From positions 2,604,001-2,668,000 of the forward strand of contig CP036352.1 in NCBI GenBank assembly GCA_007753915.1: a DNA stretch of 64,000 nt, given 5' to 3'. Positions 36,201 to 45,069 of the stretch are shown here, piece by piece. Under the pieces are notes generated by a model that worked only from the letters and a program-made list of their open reading frames with translations, was not told where the DNA came from and made no database searches. Made by a program: the position numbers and the translations under genes. The first letter of the stretch is position 1. The number at the start of each line of letters is the position of its first letter. Source of the stretch: Phycisphaerae bacterium RAS2 (GTDB taxonomy: Bacteria > Planctomycetota > Phycisphaerae > UBA1845 > UTPLA1).

Positions 36201-37394
36201 ATGAGCACGCCCCCCTTCTGGAACGCCATCGACGCCGATTTGGGCAACCTCCGCGCTGCCGGGCAATTCAAAACGTTTCGCAACCTGCTCGCGCCGATGG
36301 GCGCGGTTTCGCGGATCGACGGGCTGGGCGAGGTCGTGGTCCTTTGCTCGAATGACTACCTCGGCCTGGCGAATCATCCCGAAGTGGTCGCGGCGGCCGA
36401 ACAGGCCACGCGCCGCTGGGGCGCGGGCACCGGCTCGGTGCGTTTCATCTGCGGCACGTTTGACTACCACCGCACACTTGAGCAGCGCATCGCCGCCCTT
36501 TCCGGCAACGACGCCGCCACGACCTACGTCTCCTGCTGGAACGCCAACGAAGCCGCCATCGCCACGCTCATGGCCATCGGCGGCGACAGCGTGGTGGCGA
36601 TCAGCGACGAACTGAATCACGCGTCCATCATCGACGCGATCCGACTCGGCCGGCAGATCAACAAGGCGTCCAAGTCCGCCGTCTATAAACATTCCGAAGT
36701 TGCCGGCCTGGAAAGCGCCCTCAAGGAACACGCCGCCACGAAACTCAAGCTTGTGGTCACCGACGGCGTTTTCTCCATGGAGGGCGACATCGCCAAGCTC
36801 GATGTCATTCACCGGCTCTGCATCGAACACGGCGCGCTGCTCGTCGTGGATGATTCGCACGGCGTCGGCGTCTGCGGGCCGACCGGCAAGGGCGTCGCCG
36901 AGCATTACGGCCTGCTGGGCAAGATCGATGTGATGACCGGCACGCTCGGCAAGGCCCTGGGCGGCGCCGCCGGGGGATACGTCGCCTCGCGTTCGAACCT
37001 CGTCGAACTGATGCTACAAAAGAGCCGGCCGCAGATTTTCTCCAACGGCTTGCCCCCCGCGTCGGCCGCCGCGGCCCAGGCAGCCATCGACATCCTGATG
37101 CGTGATTCGTCGCGCATCGACAAGCTCCGCGCGAACGTCGCGTACCTGCGCGACGGGCTTGCCAAACTCGGTTTCGAAGCGATCAACAGCCCCAGCGCCA
37201 TCACCCCGATCATCCTCGGCCCGACCGCCAAAGCCATCGCCGCCAGCCAGCGCCTTCTGGAATTGGGCGTTTTCGTGATCGGATTCGGCTACCCTGTCGT
37301 CCCTGAAGGTACAGCCCGCCTTCGCGTGCAGATTTCCGCCGCACACGAACGCGAACACCTCGACCGCGCCCTCGACGCATTTCGCAGGTTGTAA
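36201..37394 (+). CDS. kbl: 2-amino-3-ketobutyrate CoA ligase (glycine C-acetyltransferase)
   Basis: A 397-residue alpha-oxoamine synthase with the PLP-binding lysine at K251 in TGTLGKALGG, and DDSHGVG at 217-223 for the PLP aspartate. With CoA it splits 2-amino-3-ketobutyrate into glycine and acetyl-CoA. It lies 21 nt behind tdh, giving a complete two-step threonine-to-glycine pathway. Confidence 0.95.
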   Translation: MSTPPFWNAIDADLGNLRAAGQFKTFRNLLAPMGAVSRIDGLGEVVVLCSNDYLGLANHPEVVAAAEQATRRWGAGTGSVRFICGTFDYHRTLEQRIAALSGNDAATTYVSCWNANEAAIATLMAIGGDSVVAISDELNHASIIDAIRLGRQINKASKSAVYKHSEVAGLESALKEHAATKLKLVVTDGVFSMEGDIAKLDVIHRLCIEHGALLVVDDSHGVGVCGPTGKGVAEHYGLLGKIDVMTGTLGKALGGAAGGYVASRSNLVELMLQKSRPQIFSNGLPPASAAAAQAAIDILMRDSSRIDKLRANVAYLRDGLAKLGFEAINSPSAITPIILGPTAKAIAASQRLLELGVFVIGFGYPVVPEGTARLRVQISAAHEREHLDRALDAFRRL

Positions 37395-37453
37395 CGATTC
37401 CTCGACTTGCCTTGAGCGGGTGACATGGCCGCGGCCTTTGGCAGCCATGATGC

Positions 37454-37930
37454 TTACCCCGCGCGACCAAACGCGAACACTTCTCCTCGCGCCGCGCGCA
37501 GGTAATCCGCCGTCGCCAGAATCAGGCTATTCGTCAGGCTGCCCGCGTTGAACGCGATCTTTTCGTTCCGCGTGATCGACTCATCGATGAAAAGATCGAA
37601 CGGCAGGATCGGCTTCCCGAACGGCGGCACCGATCCGGGCACGAGGCCGGTCAGTTCCTTCAACTCCTCCGCCGTGGCGAAACGCGTTTTCTTCACGCCG
37701 AATCGCTGCTTGAGCGCGTCGGCATCGAGCTTCAACGCCGCGCTCAACACAAACAGGCGAAACACGTCGCCGGCCTTCACGAGCAGCGCCTTGCCGCCGA
37801 TTCGCACGTCTTCGCCCCGCGCCCGGGCCGACTCCTCCGATGTAAACGTCGGCTCGTGCTGAACGGCGCGATACGGCACGGCGGCCGCCTCGAGCATCGC
37901 GACAATCGAATCGTACACGGCTTCAGCCAT
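37454..37930 (-). CDS. YbaK/ProX-type aminoacyl-tRNA deacylase
   Basis: The 158-residue protein has the YbaK/prolyl-tRNA editing fold with GGKALLVKAG (45-54), the EELKELTG segment and the GSVPPFG loop (98-104). Members remove wrong amino acids from tRNA-Pro or similar. Its start overlaps the end of the glycosyltransferase gene upstream by 8 nt. Confidence 0.88.
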   Translation of the reverse strand: MAEAVYDSIVAMLEAAAVPYRAVQHEPTFTSEESARARGEDVRIGGKALLVKAGDVFRLFVLSAALKLDADALKQRFGVKKTRFATAEELKELTGLVPGSVPPFGKPILPFDLFIDESITRNEKIAFNAGSLTNSLILATADYLRAARGEVFAFGRAG

Positions 37931-39002
37931 GCAGCGGCCTTTCTTCGTTGAGTTGCCTCACGGCATCGGCTCTTGAGACTCGCACGATCCGCCTTCGGCC
38001 GGTCCAGAGCCGCACCGTCTCGCGCGCGTACGCAAACGCACGCACATGATAGTACGCGATCACCCACGGCAGCGAGCGAACAGTCTCGCCAAGCGTCTTG
38101 GCCTTGCGCGCCAACTCGTTGTAGATCACCGCTACGAGCCACGTCGCCAGAATTGCCGCAGCAGCCCACGCAAGTCGGGGCAGCGCCACGGCACCGAGGA
38201 GCAGCATATACGCCGCCATCATCGGCACGATGTCCATGCGATGCCACAGGCGATACTTCCACACGAAATGTGCCGCCGAGCCGCCGCCGAAATACGCCTG
38301 TCGATAAAACGACCGGCGATCGTACGTGTGCTCGTGCAGCACGCGCGCTTCGGGCACGACGCGCTGCTCGAATCCCGCCCACTTCAGAATCCGGAAGATT
38401 CCCTCTTCGTCGCAACCGCCCGAGTTCGTCACATCCGGCACCCCCGCGCGCTCCATCGCCTGAAACCGGCGGTCCTCGTCCCAATTGATTCGCCGCAGCA
38501 ACTCGCGCCGCACCGCCATGTTCCCGCCTACCAGTCGGCTCGCCGCGCCGCGCCCGTGCACGCGATTGGTCCCCTTGAACGCCAGTTCATACACATTCGT
38601 CGGTTTCAGATCCAGCACCAGGCCCGTCACCGCCGCCACTCGATCGTGTGCGAAACCCTCAAGTAGCCGCTCCAGCCAGTCCGGCTCGGCCACGCAGTCA
38701 CTGTCCAGAAACGCCACGATGCCTCCCTGCGCCGCCTCGGTTCCGCGATTGCGACTGGCATTGGCTCCCCGGTTCGTTTCGTTCACGAACCACCGCAGCC
38801 GCAATGCCGGATAGGCCACGCGCTGCCGTTCCAGCATGGCGACGGTGTCATCCGTCGAGCCGTCGTCCACAATGATGACTTCGAAATTGGTGTGCGTCTG
38901 CCGCGCCAGGGCCGTCAGGCATCGCTCGAGTACCGCGCGACGATTGAACGTCGGGATCACGACCGATGCCTCGGGGATGTCGCTTGCCTCGCCGCCGCTC
39001 AT
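37923..39002 (-). CDS. Family 2 glycosyltransferase
   Basis: I take the ATG at 39002 (MSGGEASDIPE); earlier ATGs exist at 39065 and 39071 but would extend into the promoter region of the divergent gene. The 359-residue protein has the GT-A signature VVIPTFNRR, DDGSTDD and the DSD metal motif (AFLDSDC), followed by two or so C-terminal hydrophobic helices. It probably adds a sugar to an envelope polysaccharide or lipid carrier. It is divergent from the next glycosyltransferase. Confidence 0.88.
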   Translation of the reverse strand: MSGGEASDIPEASVVIPTFNRRAVLERCLTALARQTHTNFEVIIVDDGSTDDTVAMLERQRVAYPALRLRWFVNETNRGANASRNRGTEAAQGGIVAFLDSDCVAEPDWLERLLEGFAHDRVAAVTGLVLDLKPTNVYELAFKGTNRVHGRGAASRLVGGNMAVRRELLRRINWDEDRRFQAMERAGVPDVTNSGGCDEEGIFRILKWAGFEQRVVPEARVLHEHTYDRRSFYRQAYFGGGSAAHFVWKYRLWHRMDIVPMMAAYMLLLGAVALPRLAWAAAAILATWLVAVIYNELARKAKTLGETVRSLPWVIAYYHVRAFAYARETVRLWTGRRRIVRVSRADAVRQLNEERPLHG

Positions 39003-39069
39003 GGCGTCGATGATAACCCCCGTCGCGCTGCCTACCAAAGCACTGGCCGCGCGCGTACGATTCATTCGC

Positions 39070-40044
39070 ATGACGCCCATCGTCGCCGTGATGATCACCA
39101 CCTGCCGCCGGCCCGACGGATTGCGGCGACTGTTGCTCGCGCTCAATCAGCAAGTCTTCCAGGACGCGCCGCCGATCGTTCGACTGGTCGTGTTGGATAA
39201 CGACGCGGAAGAATCGGGCCGCGCGACCTGTGACGCATTGCGGCCGCTGCTTCGATGGCCGATTCACTACGGGTCGGAGTCGCGGCGAGGCATCTCTCCC
39301 GCGCGCAATGCAGCCATCGCGCTCGCGCTGGCAACCGACCCCGCACTGGATAACCTAGCCCTCATCGACGACGACGAACAGCCCGCACCATCATGGCTCG
39401 ACGAGATGCTTCGAATCCAGCGCGATCACGCAGCCGATGTCGTTGCGGGCCCTGTCTATCCCCAGTTCGAGCACACTCCGCCGGATTGGGTCGCTCGCGG
39501 CCGGTTCTTCGAGCCGCGCACGCATCCCGACGGCGCGCGACTCGACTACGCCTTCGGCGGCAGCGTCCTTTGGCGGGCGTCGCTCTGCCGCGAGGGCGGT
39601 CACCGCTTCGGCGAGCACTACGGCCTGATCGGCGGCAGCGACAGCGAATTCTTCACGCGACTGCACCGCGCCGGCTGTAAGATCGTCTGGTCGCAGAAGG
39701 CCGAAGTGCTGGAGTTCATTCCGCCCGAGCGCACCAACGCCCGCTGGCTGGTCCGCCGCATGTTTCGCACGGGAAACGCCGGCGTGCTCGTCGCGCGCGA
39801 TCTGGATGGCAATACGTTGCGAACGAACGCTATTCTTTTCTGTAAGGCGCTGGCGTGGCTTGCCATCGGTGCGGGGCAATCGGCGGCAGGACTCGTGGCC
39901 GGCAAACACCTTCGCGTCACCGGCTATCGCCACATCGCTTACGGGCTGGGAATTCTCGCAGGACTGAGCGGCTGCCGATTTGAGGAGTACCGAACTGCGC
40001 ACAATGCGCCGCATTCAGATCGAAACGTCTCGCCGCATTCCTAA
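39070..40044 (+). CDS. Family 2 glycosyltransferase
   Basis: The ATG at 39070 gives 324 residues starting MTPIVAVMITTCRRPDGL, a normal GT2 opening; a longer frame runs upstream through the divergent gene and is not used. The metal motif is the acidic cluster LIDDDEQ, and the mid-part (GGSVLWRAS, GGSDSEFF) fits a GT-A fold. Its stop overlaps that of the convergent membrane gene by a few bases. Confidence 0.85.
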   Translation: MTPIVAVMITTCRRPDGLRRLLLALNQQVFQDAPPIVRLVVLDNDAEESGRATCDALRPLLRWPIHYGSESRRGISPARNAAIALALATDPALDNLALIDDDEQPAPSWLDEMLRIQRDHAADVVAGPVYPQFEHTPPDWVARGRFFEPRTHPDGARLDYAFGGSVLWRASLCREGGHRFGEHYGLIGGSDSEFFTRLHRAGCKIVWSQKAEVLEFIPPERTNARWLVRRMFRTGNAGVLVARDLDGNTLRTNAILFCKALAWLAIGAGQSAAGLVAGKHLRVTGYRHIAYGLGILAGLSGCRFEEYRTAHNAPHSDRNVSPHS

Positions 40045-41873
40045 AGCTTAAGTCGAATAAACGTCAGCTCGCCCGTTTGCGTGATGGCTGCGATGTGCGG
40101 CCGGACCCAGTCGGCGTTCACGCCGGTCGTCGGCACGAAATACTGCACGTTGTAACGGATGAGCATGTCGCGCCGACGCTGCCAGTCCGTCCCCGGTTGC
40201 AGCATGTCGTACAGATCTTTCAGACGCCTGTCGAGTTCAGGAACGCCGTTCGACGCGCTGGGCGATGCGATGATCCGGCAGTCGGCCGACATCGTGAACC
40301 ACAGGCACGCCATTGGCTCGCTCAAGACAACCGCCCCGCGCGGCACGTTGCGGCGGACCAGTTCGCCGATTTGCATCAATTCTCGCAGGGTATGTTCGCG
40401 CTCCGCCGTGGGTCTCATCGCCAGCCGAAGCGCGTCCCTCCACGTCCACGGCTCCTCATAGTTCGTATGGCACCACGCACCCGCAAGGGTCGCGGCGCAA
40501 AGTCCCGCACGAATCAGTGCACCGCGTTGCCAGCGCAGCAGCACCAGCGCCGCACCGCCCGGAACCAGCACATAGAACGCCAGCGAGGTAACGATCTCAT
40601 ACCGCGAAACAACCCACTCCTCACCGAACACGCGCATCAGCAACGTGCATAGCGGCGGCACAAACAGCATCACCGTCGCGATCACCGGCACCGAAAGCAC
40701 GAACAGCACGCGCGCGGCGACCGCCCACCCCGTCAGAAAGGACAAACCAATCGCCGCGACCAGCACCGCCGATCCACGATTCGATCCGCCCAGGAACGCA
40801 GGCAGCGATTCAATCCGCCGCACCCATCCGTCGCCGGCCGTCTGCACGTAATCGCCCGACGGCTCCGGCGTGATGTCATACACTTTGATTTTTTCCTGAA
40901 CCGTCGCCGTCTTCAGCTTCGATATCAGTCCGAATGGCAAGCCGACCGCCAGCGCGAGCAGGTACGCCGCCGTCGGCACCGCGCGGCCGGTGCGACGCCA
41001 AATGTGCCGCACCAGCGAATACGCCAGAATCGGCCCGGCCGCCATGACCGCGAAGGCAGCATACAGCCCGTGCATCGAGCCGATGACCAAGACCGTCGCG
41101 CCGAGTCCGACCGCGTCGCGGCTTCGCACGATCGGCCCGGTCGCTCGGATCGCCAGTGCGATCGCCATCGGCAGCAGCCAGTACGGTGCGAGCTGGTTGG
41201 GATACATCGAAAACGTCACCGGGCCGCGCGCGACGATGCAGAACAAGGCCGCCAGCCAGGCACAGACCTGATCGGAAAAAACCACCCAGGCCAAATAATA
41301 GACTCCTGTAATAATCAAGAGCTTGGCCCAAGCGCAGCTTGCAGCCCAGACTTCCAGGTGCGGCACACCAGTCAACTGCGATGCCGACGCATACAGTGCG
41401 TGCACGATGTTCGTGTGATAAACCGGGAAGAAGTAATCACCCGCAACGAACGGGTCGCGGTTCGACAGGCCGTGATCGATCAGGTGTCGAATGCGGGACA
41501 GATGAATCACCGCATCGCCGCCAAGAAATCCGCCGTTCCGAACGTCGATCGCCAGCGCGACGAGCACCAAGACAAGCGGAACGCCGCGTGCTTCTTTCAT
41601 CAAACGCCAGCCGTCTTTCCAACCGCCGCGACGTGTCAGGTCCACAATCGATGCGGCAACCAGCACAACAATAGCTCCGCTGAAGACGCCCAGCGGCGCG
41701 CGGATCACATAAAGCGGGATGACGACAGCGGTCAGCACGGCAAACGTGGCGAGGTAAGAAAGCCCGAGCGTTCCCAGCAAGCCGCTTCGAAGCGATTCGC
41801 TATCCCACCTCCGAACAACCGCGAAGCCCGGCAGTGCCAGGGCGATCCAGAACAGAAGCGATGCATGCATCAT
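40041..41873 (-). CDS. Polytopic membrane protein, probable GT-C-type glycosyltransferase
   Basis: The first of two adjacent ATGs (41873) overlaps the upstream glycosyltransferase stop by 4 nt. The 610-residue protein has about ten or more membrane helices. After the third or so helix there is a periplasmic loop with GGDAVIHLSRIRHLIDHGL, whose Asp may play the role of the GT-C catalytic acid. It may use a lipid-linked sugar to decorate a polysaccharide or protein. The C-terminal 150 residues are soluble. Confidence 0.75.
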   Translation of the reverse strand: MMHASLLFWIALALPGFAVVRRWDSESLRSGLLGTLGLSYLATFAVLTAVVIPLYVIRAPLGVFSGAIVVLVAASIVDLTRRGGWKDGWRLMKEARGVPLVLVLVALAIDVRNGGFLGGDAVIHLSRIRHLIDHGLSNRDPFVAGDYFFPVYHTNIVHALYASASQLTGVPHLEVWAASCAWAKLLIITGVYYLAWVVFSDQVCAWLAALFCIVARGPVTFSMYPNQLAPYWLLPMAIALAIRATGPIVRSRDAVGLGATVLVIGSMHGLYAAFAVMAAGPILAYSLVRHIWRRTGRAVPTAAYLLALAVGLPFGLISKLKTATVQEKIKVYDITPEPSGDYVQTAGDGWVRRIESLPAFLGGSNRGSAVLVAAIGLSFLTGWAVAARVLFVLSVPVIATVMLFVPPLCTLLMRVFGEEWVVSRYEIVTSLAFYVLVPGGAALVLLRWQRGALIRAGLCAATLAGAWCHTNYEEPWTWRDALRLAMRPTAEREHTLRELMQIGELVRRNVPRGAVVLSEPMACLWFTMSADCRIIASPSASNGVPELDRRLKDLYDMLQPGTDWQRRRDMLIRYNVQYFVPTTGVNADWVRPHIAAITQTGELTFIRLKL

Positions 41874-42994
41874 GACCCATCGCCCCCCACTCGCCGCGGC
41901 CCGCGAAACGGATACGCCAGCATGCCCTGCACCATGCCCACGGCACGCCACATCGCCCGGACGAATCCCAACGGCGCGAAGGCCACGTGCGACCACTTCC
42001 CAACATGCCGGACGAGTCGCAAGGTCAGGGGAATCTGAACGACCGCCAACAGCATTGCACAGATCACAACCATCCAGCCCGCCGCCGGACCGATCAACCG
42101 TACCTTGTCCGAGGCACTTTCCAGCACGCCGGTTGACGAACCTGCGACATGCCCGGGCCACCCCGGAAATTGGCTTGCGATAAAGACAAGAGTCGCCACG
42201 ATCATCAACAGCGCCAGCGGGGGCTGCACGTGATCCGTCCACTTGCTGTAATCATCACCGGCCGCCCGGTCGCGATAACGCATATGCAGGAACACGCGCC
42301 AGTAGCCGTGATGCCGCTGCGCGCGCAGGTACCGACCGAGGCTCGTCGGATGAAAATGCCCCACTCGCGATTCCAGCTCGAAGCGCAGCGCATACCCCAA
42401 CGTCGCCACGCGGAACGACAGTTCGGCATCCTCCGCCCCAGGCGATCCCGGTCCGTTGAAAAACCGCTCATCAAAACCGCCTGCGCGGTCCAGCGCCTCG
42501 CGTCGATAAAGAACATTGAAACCGCCCAGAAAGTTGACATCCGTCCTCATCGCCCGATGCCGCGCGACGATCTCTTCGTGAATCAGGCACGCCAGCAGCG
42601 AGTCCGGCCGCATGTTCCCATAGCTGCCCCCCACGCCCCCGACGCTCGCATCGTCCATGTGAGGCAGCAACCGCGCTAACGCGTCCGGCTCCGCCACGCA
42701 ATCCGAGTCGATGAACCAGATGAGCGGATGGCACGCCGCGCGCCATCCAAGATTCCGCGCCGCGCCCGGCCCCCCGCCGACGCCGGTCACGACGCGCAGG
42801 CAGCCCAGCCGCGCCGCGAACTCTTGCGCGATCCGCGCCGATTCGTCGGTCGATCCATCGTCAACGAAAATCACTTCGCGCAGACCCGACGTGCCGTCGG
42901 CCGCGATTTGCGCGATTGCTTCGAGGCAAGGCCGCAACGTGCCGGCGCAGTTTCGACCGGGAATGACGAGAGTGACGGACGGGTTCACGCCCAC
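41870..42994 (-). CDS. Family 2 glycosyltransferase with C-terminal membrane helices
   Basis: GTG start, 374 residues. GT-A motifs: LVIPGRNCAG, DDGSTDES and WFIDSDC. The substrate region contains NVLYRREAL and GAEDAELSFR (the ED motif of processive or polyprenol-linked GT2 enzymes). Two or three hydrophobic helices lie at about 255-345. It is translationally coupled to the downstream GT-C-like gene, so the two likely act in one glycan pathway. Confidence 0.87.
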   Translation of the reverse strand: MGVNPSVTLVIPGRNCAGTLRPCLEAIAQIAADGTSGLREVIFVDDGSTDESARIAQEFAARLGCLRVVTGVGGGPGAARNLGWRAACHPLIWFIDSDCVAEPDALARLLPHMDDASVGGVGGSYGNMRPDSLLACLIHEEIVARHRAMRTDVNFLGGFNVLYRREALDRAGGFDERFFNGPGSPGAEDAELSFRVATLGYALRFELESRVGHFHPTSLGRYLRAQRHHGYWRVFLHMRYRDRAAGDDYSKWTDHVQPPLALLMIVATLVFIASQFPGWPGHVAGSSTGVLESASDKVRLIGPAAGWMVVICAMLLAVVQIPLTLRLVRHVGKWSHVAFAPLGFVRAMWRAVGMVQGMLAYPFRGPRRVGGDGS

Positions 42995-43026
42995 AATCTA
43001 ATTGCGTTGCGAACGAGTCGCCACTG

Positions 43027-43560
43027 TCACGGGCACGCGCGATTGGGATACGTCCCGCTTCCGTGCAGCCGACCGAGATGAACGTAGCTTTCGATGACTT
43101 CGCGCAGGTACAGCTTCTCTTCGTCTTTCAAATCGCGTACGACCCGGCCCGGCGCCCCCATGACGACCTTGCCGTCGGGAACAATCGTTCTTGGCGGAAG
43201 CAGCGCCCCAGCCGCAATCAGGCAACCGCGCCCGATCTCGCAATCATCCAGCACAATCGCGCCGATGCCGATCAGCGTCCCCGCGCCGACCCGACGGCAA
43301 TGCACCACCGCGCGATGGCCGATGCTGACCTCGTCCTCGATGTCCATCGGCACGCCGCGGTTGGTGTGCAGCACCGTGCCGTCCTGCACGTTCACGCGCC
43401 GGCCGACCGTGATCGCCGAAACATCGCCGCGAATCACCACGTGGTGCATGACGGTCGACTGATCGCCGATCGTAACTTCGCCGCCGATGTAGGCCGTTGG
43501 GGCGATGTACACGTCCTTGCCGATTCGCACACGGTCGGGTAAATCAACAAAGTCGAACAT
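43027..43560 (-). CDS. Gamma-class carbonic anhydrase-like hexapeptide-repeat protein
   Basis: The ATG at 43560 gives 177 residues. A left-handed beta-helix of hexapeptide repeats fills about 15-150, with the metal-ligand-type histidines in HHVVIRGD, LHTN and GHRAVVH. A C-terminal helix follows. Close relatives are often named YrdA/CaiE-like or gamma carbonic anhydrase family. Enzyme activity is not certain. Confidence 0.88.
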   Translation of the reverse strand: MFDFVDLPDRVRIGKDVYIAPTAYIGGEVTIGDQSTVMHHVVIRGDVSAITVGRRVNVQDGTVLHTNRGVPMDIEDEVSIGHRAVVHCRRVGAGTLIGIGAIVLDDCEIGRGCLIAAGALLPPRTIVPDGKVVMGAPGRVVRDLKDEEKLYLREVIESYVHLGRLHGSGTYPNRACP

Positions 43561-43614
43561 GGCGGAATTGTATGCCGGACGCGCGCCAACGCTATGCGCG
43601 CAAATAGGGAACAC

Positions 43615-43681
43615 GTAGGGTGGGCACCGCCCACCAACAACACAATGGCTCTCTGAATCAATCGGTGGGCAATGCCCGCCG
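43615..43681. repeat. Pair of REP-like hairpins
   Basis: Two GC-rich hairpins 27 nt apart: GGTGGGC-ACC-GCCCACC (43619-43635, perfect) and CGGTGGGC-AAT-GCCCGCCG (43663-43681, one G-T pair). They share the GGTGGGC core, as in repetitive extragenic palindrome clusters. They lie just upstream of the selenoprotein gene; whether they recur elsewhere needs the genome. Confidence 0.45.
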
Positions 43682-43727
43682 GTAGCATTGACCTGCAATG
43701 CGAAATCGCGAGCCTCGGAGACACACC

Positions 43728-44081
43728 ATGCCCCGACGAACCATTGACTGGTACTACCATCGCGCGAACTGAACGGGCTGCGCGAAGTCGCAAGGGTTCC
43801 TTGCGAAGAACCAACTCACCCCCGCGAAGCAGGTCGACGCTCGAAAGGAACGATTCGGCCCGGCGGAGGCGCTGCGCCTGGCGCGCGCCGCCAGGCGAAT
43901 CATCGTCGCCAAGGGCAAGTCGCTCCTTGCCTTCGACATGTCCAACCCCCCGCCTCGTAAGGAGCTGCTCGCCGCCCTGCTCGGCCCCACGGGCAACCTT
44001 CGCGCCCCGGCAATGGTCTGCGGCGATACGCTGATCGTCGGCTTCTCCGCGGATGCCGCCAAGGCTGCCGGTCTTTACTGA
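43728..44081 (+). CDS. Selenocysteine-containing ArsC-family (thioredoxin-fold) protein
   Basis: Reading TGA at 43770-43772 as selenocysteine gives an uninterrupted 117-residue protein. GGAG lies 9 nt before the ATG. Residues 1-18 read MPRRTIDWYYHRAN-U-TGC, a UxxC redox pair (Sec15, Cys18) at the tip of the first helix of an ArsC/Spx-like fold. The remainder has KSQGFLAKNQL, VDARKERFGPAEAL, VAKGKSLL and the C-terminal LLGPTGNLRAP typical of this family, in which NCBI annotates both Cys and Sec forms. A SECIS-type hairpin follows the UGA. It probably acts as a thiol/selenol reductase; the substrate is unknown, and arsenate reduction is not implied. Confidence 0.9.
43788..43806 (+). promoter_or_regulatory. 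Bacterial SECIS-type hairpin in the ArsC-family selenoprotein gene
   Basis: TCGCAAGG-GTT-CCTTGCGA is a perfect 8-bp stem with a GTT loop, starting 15 nt after the UGA. An apical loop with GU about 23 nt downstream is the arrangement described for SelB-binding bacterial SECIS elements. Confidence 0.8.
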
Positions 44082-44153
44082 AAGTCCCCTTAGGCCTCAT
44101 GCAGCGCCTTAACCCTTCCCGCGTAAAACACTTGGCGTTAGATTCCCCGACAA

Positions 44154-44183
44154 TTGACAGCCCGGTAATAACCCGGTTAGAAA
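44154..44183 (+). promoter_or_regulatory. Possible promoter of the Mla-like operon
   Basis: A consensus TTGACA (44154-44159) is followed after 18 nt by TAGAAA (44178-44183), 43 nt before the likely GTG start. The -10 is weak. Confidence 0.3.
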
Positions 44184-44226
44184 GCGGTCCGCCTGCTTTG
44201 CGGGCCTGATGAGGGAGCATCTGCCC

Positions 44227-45057
44227 GTGTCCAGTGTCGCACCATCCGCCGGCCGCCGCGCTTTTGGACAGTTGATGCAGACCGCCGAAAACCTCGGCGA
44301 TTTCACAGTCTTCTCTTTGCGCTCCTTCGGCTGGATGTTCCGCGGTCTCTTCGAGCGGCAACAGTGGAACCTGCTCATCCCCCAGATGTACGAAGTCGGC
44401 TACCGCTCGCTTCCCGTCGTGCTCATCACCGGTGCGTTTGTCGGAATGGTCCTCGCGGTGCAGGCCATCGAGCAGTTCATGGCTGCCGGCTTGGAAGACC
44501 GCATGGGGTCAGTCGTGAACCTCTCCGTCGTGCGCGAGCTGGGCCCCGTGCTGGCCGGAATCATGCTCGCCGGGCGCATCGGCGGCGCGCTGACCGCCGA
44601 ACTGGGCACCATGAACGTCACCGAGCAGATCGACGCGCTGCGCAGCATGGGCATCAACCCGGTTCGGTATCTCGTCGCGCCGCGCGTGCTGGCGTGTTTT
44701 CTGCTCGCGCCGATTCTCACGCTGTACGCCGATCTGACCGGTTCCATCGGCGGCTGGTTCATCTCGGTCATCCAGCGCGGCGTTGACAGCGGCCCCTATT
44801 GGGAAAACACCGCCGCAGCCGTTGCGAACTATGACATTTTCAGCGGCGTGCTGAAAGGCTTCTTCTTCGGTTCGGCCCTGGGCCTGATCAGTTGTTACAA
44901 GGGGTTCAATTGCCGCGCGGGCGCCGAGGGCGTTGGCCGCGCCTGCACCGAGGCCTTCGTCGCGTCGTTCGTGGCGATTCTCGCATTGGACTACGTGCTG
45001 GCCGAAATCCTCCAGGCCATCAGCATCAAGCTGTGGGGTTTCCGCCCGCTGATCTGA
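44227..45057 (+). CDS. mlaE: MlaE-type permease of an MCE/Mla lipid transporter
   Basis: I prefer the GTG at 44227 because GGGAG lies 9 nt upstream; an in-frame ATG at 44209 would add 6 residues but has no site. The 276-residue membrane protein has the MlaE permease signature around LITGAFVGMVLAVQ and ELGPVLAGIMLAGRIGGALTAELG. With the ATPase and MCE subunits encoded next it should move phospholipid between inner and outer membranes. No mlaB or mlaC homologue is adjacent. Confidence 0.93.
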   Translation: MSSVAPSAGRRAFGQLMQTAENLGDFTVFSLRSFGWMFRGLFERQQWNLLIPQMYEVGYRSLPVVLITGAFVGMVLAVQAIEQFMAAGLEDRMGSVVNLSVVRELGPVLAGIMLAGRIGGALTAELGTMNVTEQIDALRSMGINPVRYLVAPRVLACFLLAPILTLYADLTGSIGGWFISVIQRGVDSGPYWENTAAAVANYDIFSGVLKGFFFGSALGLISCYKGFNCRAGAEGVGRACTEAFVASFVAILALDYVLAEILQAISIKLWGFRPLI

Positions 45058-45069
45058 CGGGACGCGCCG

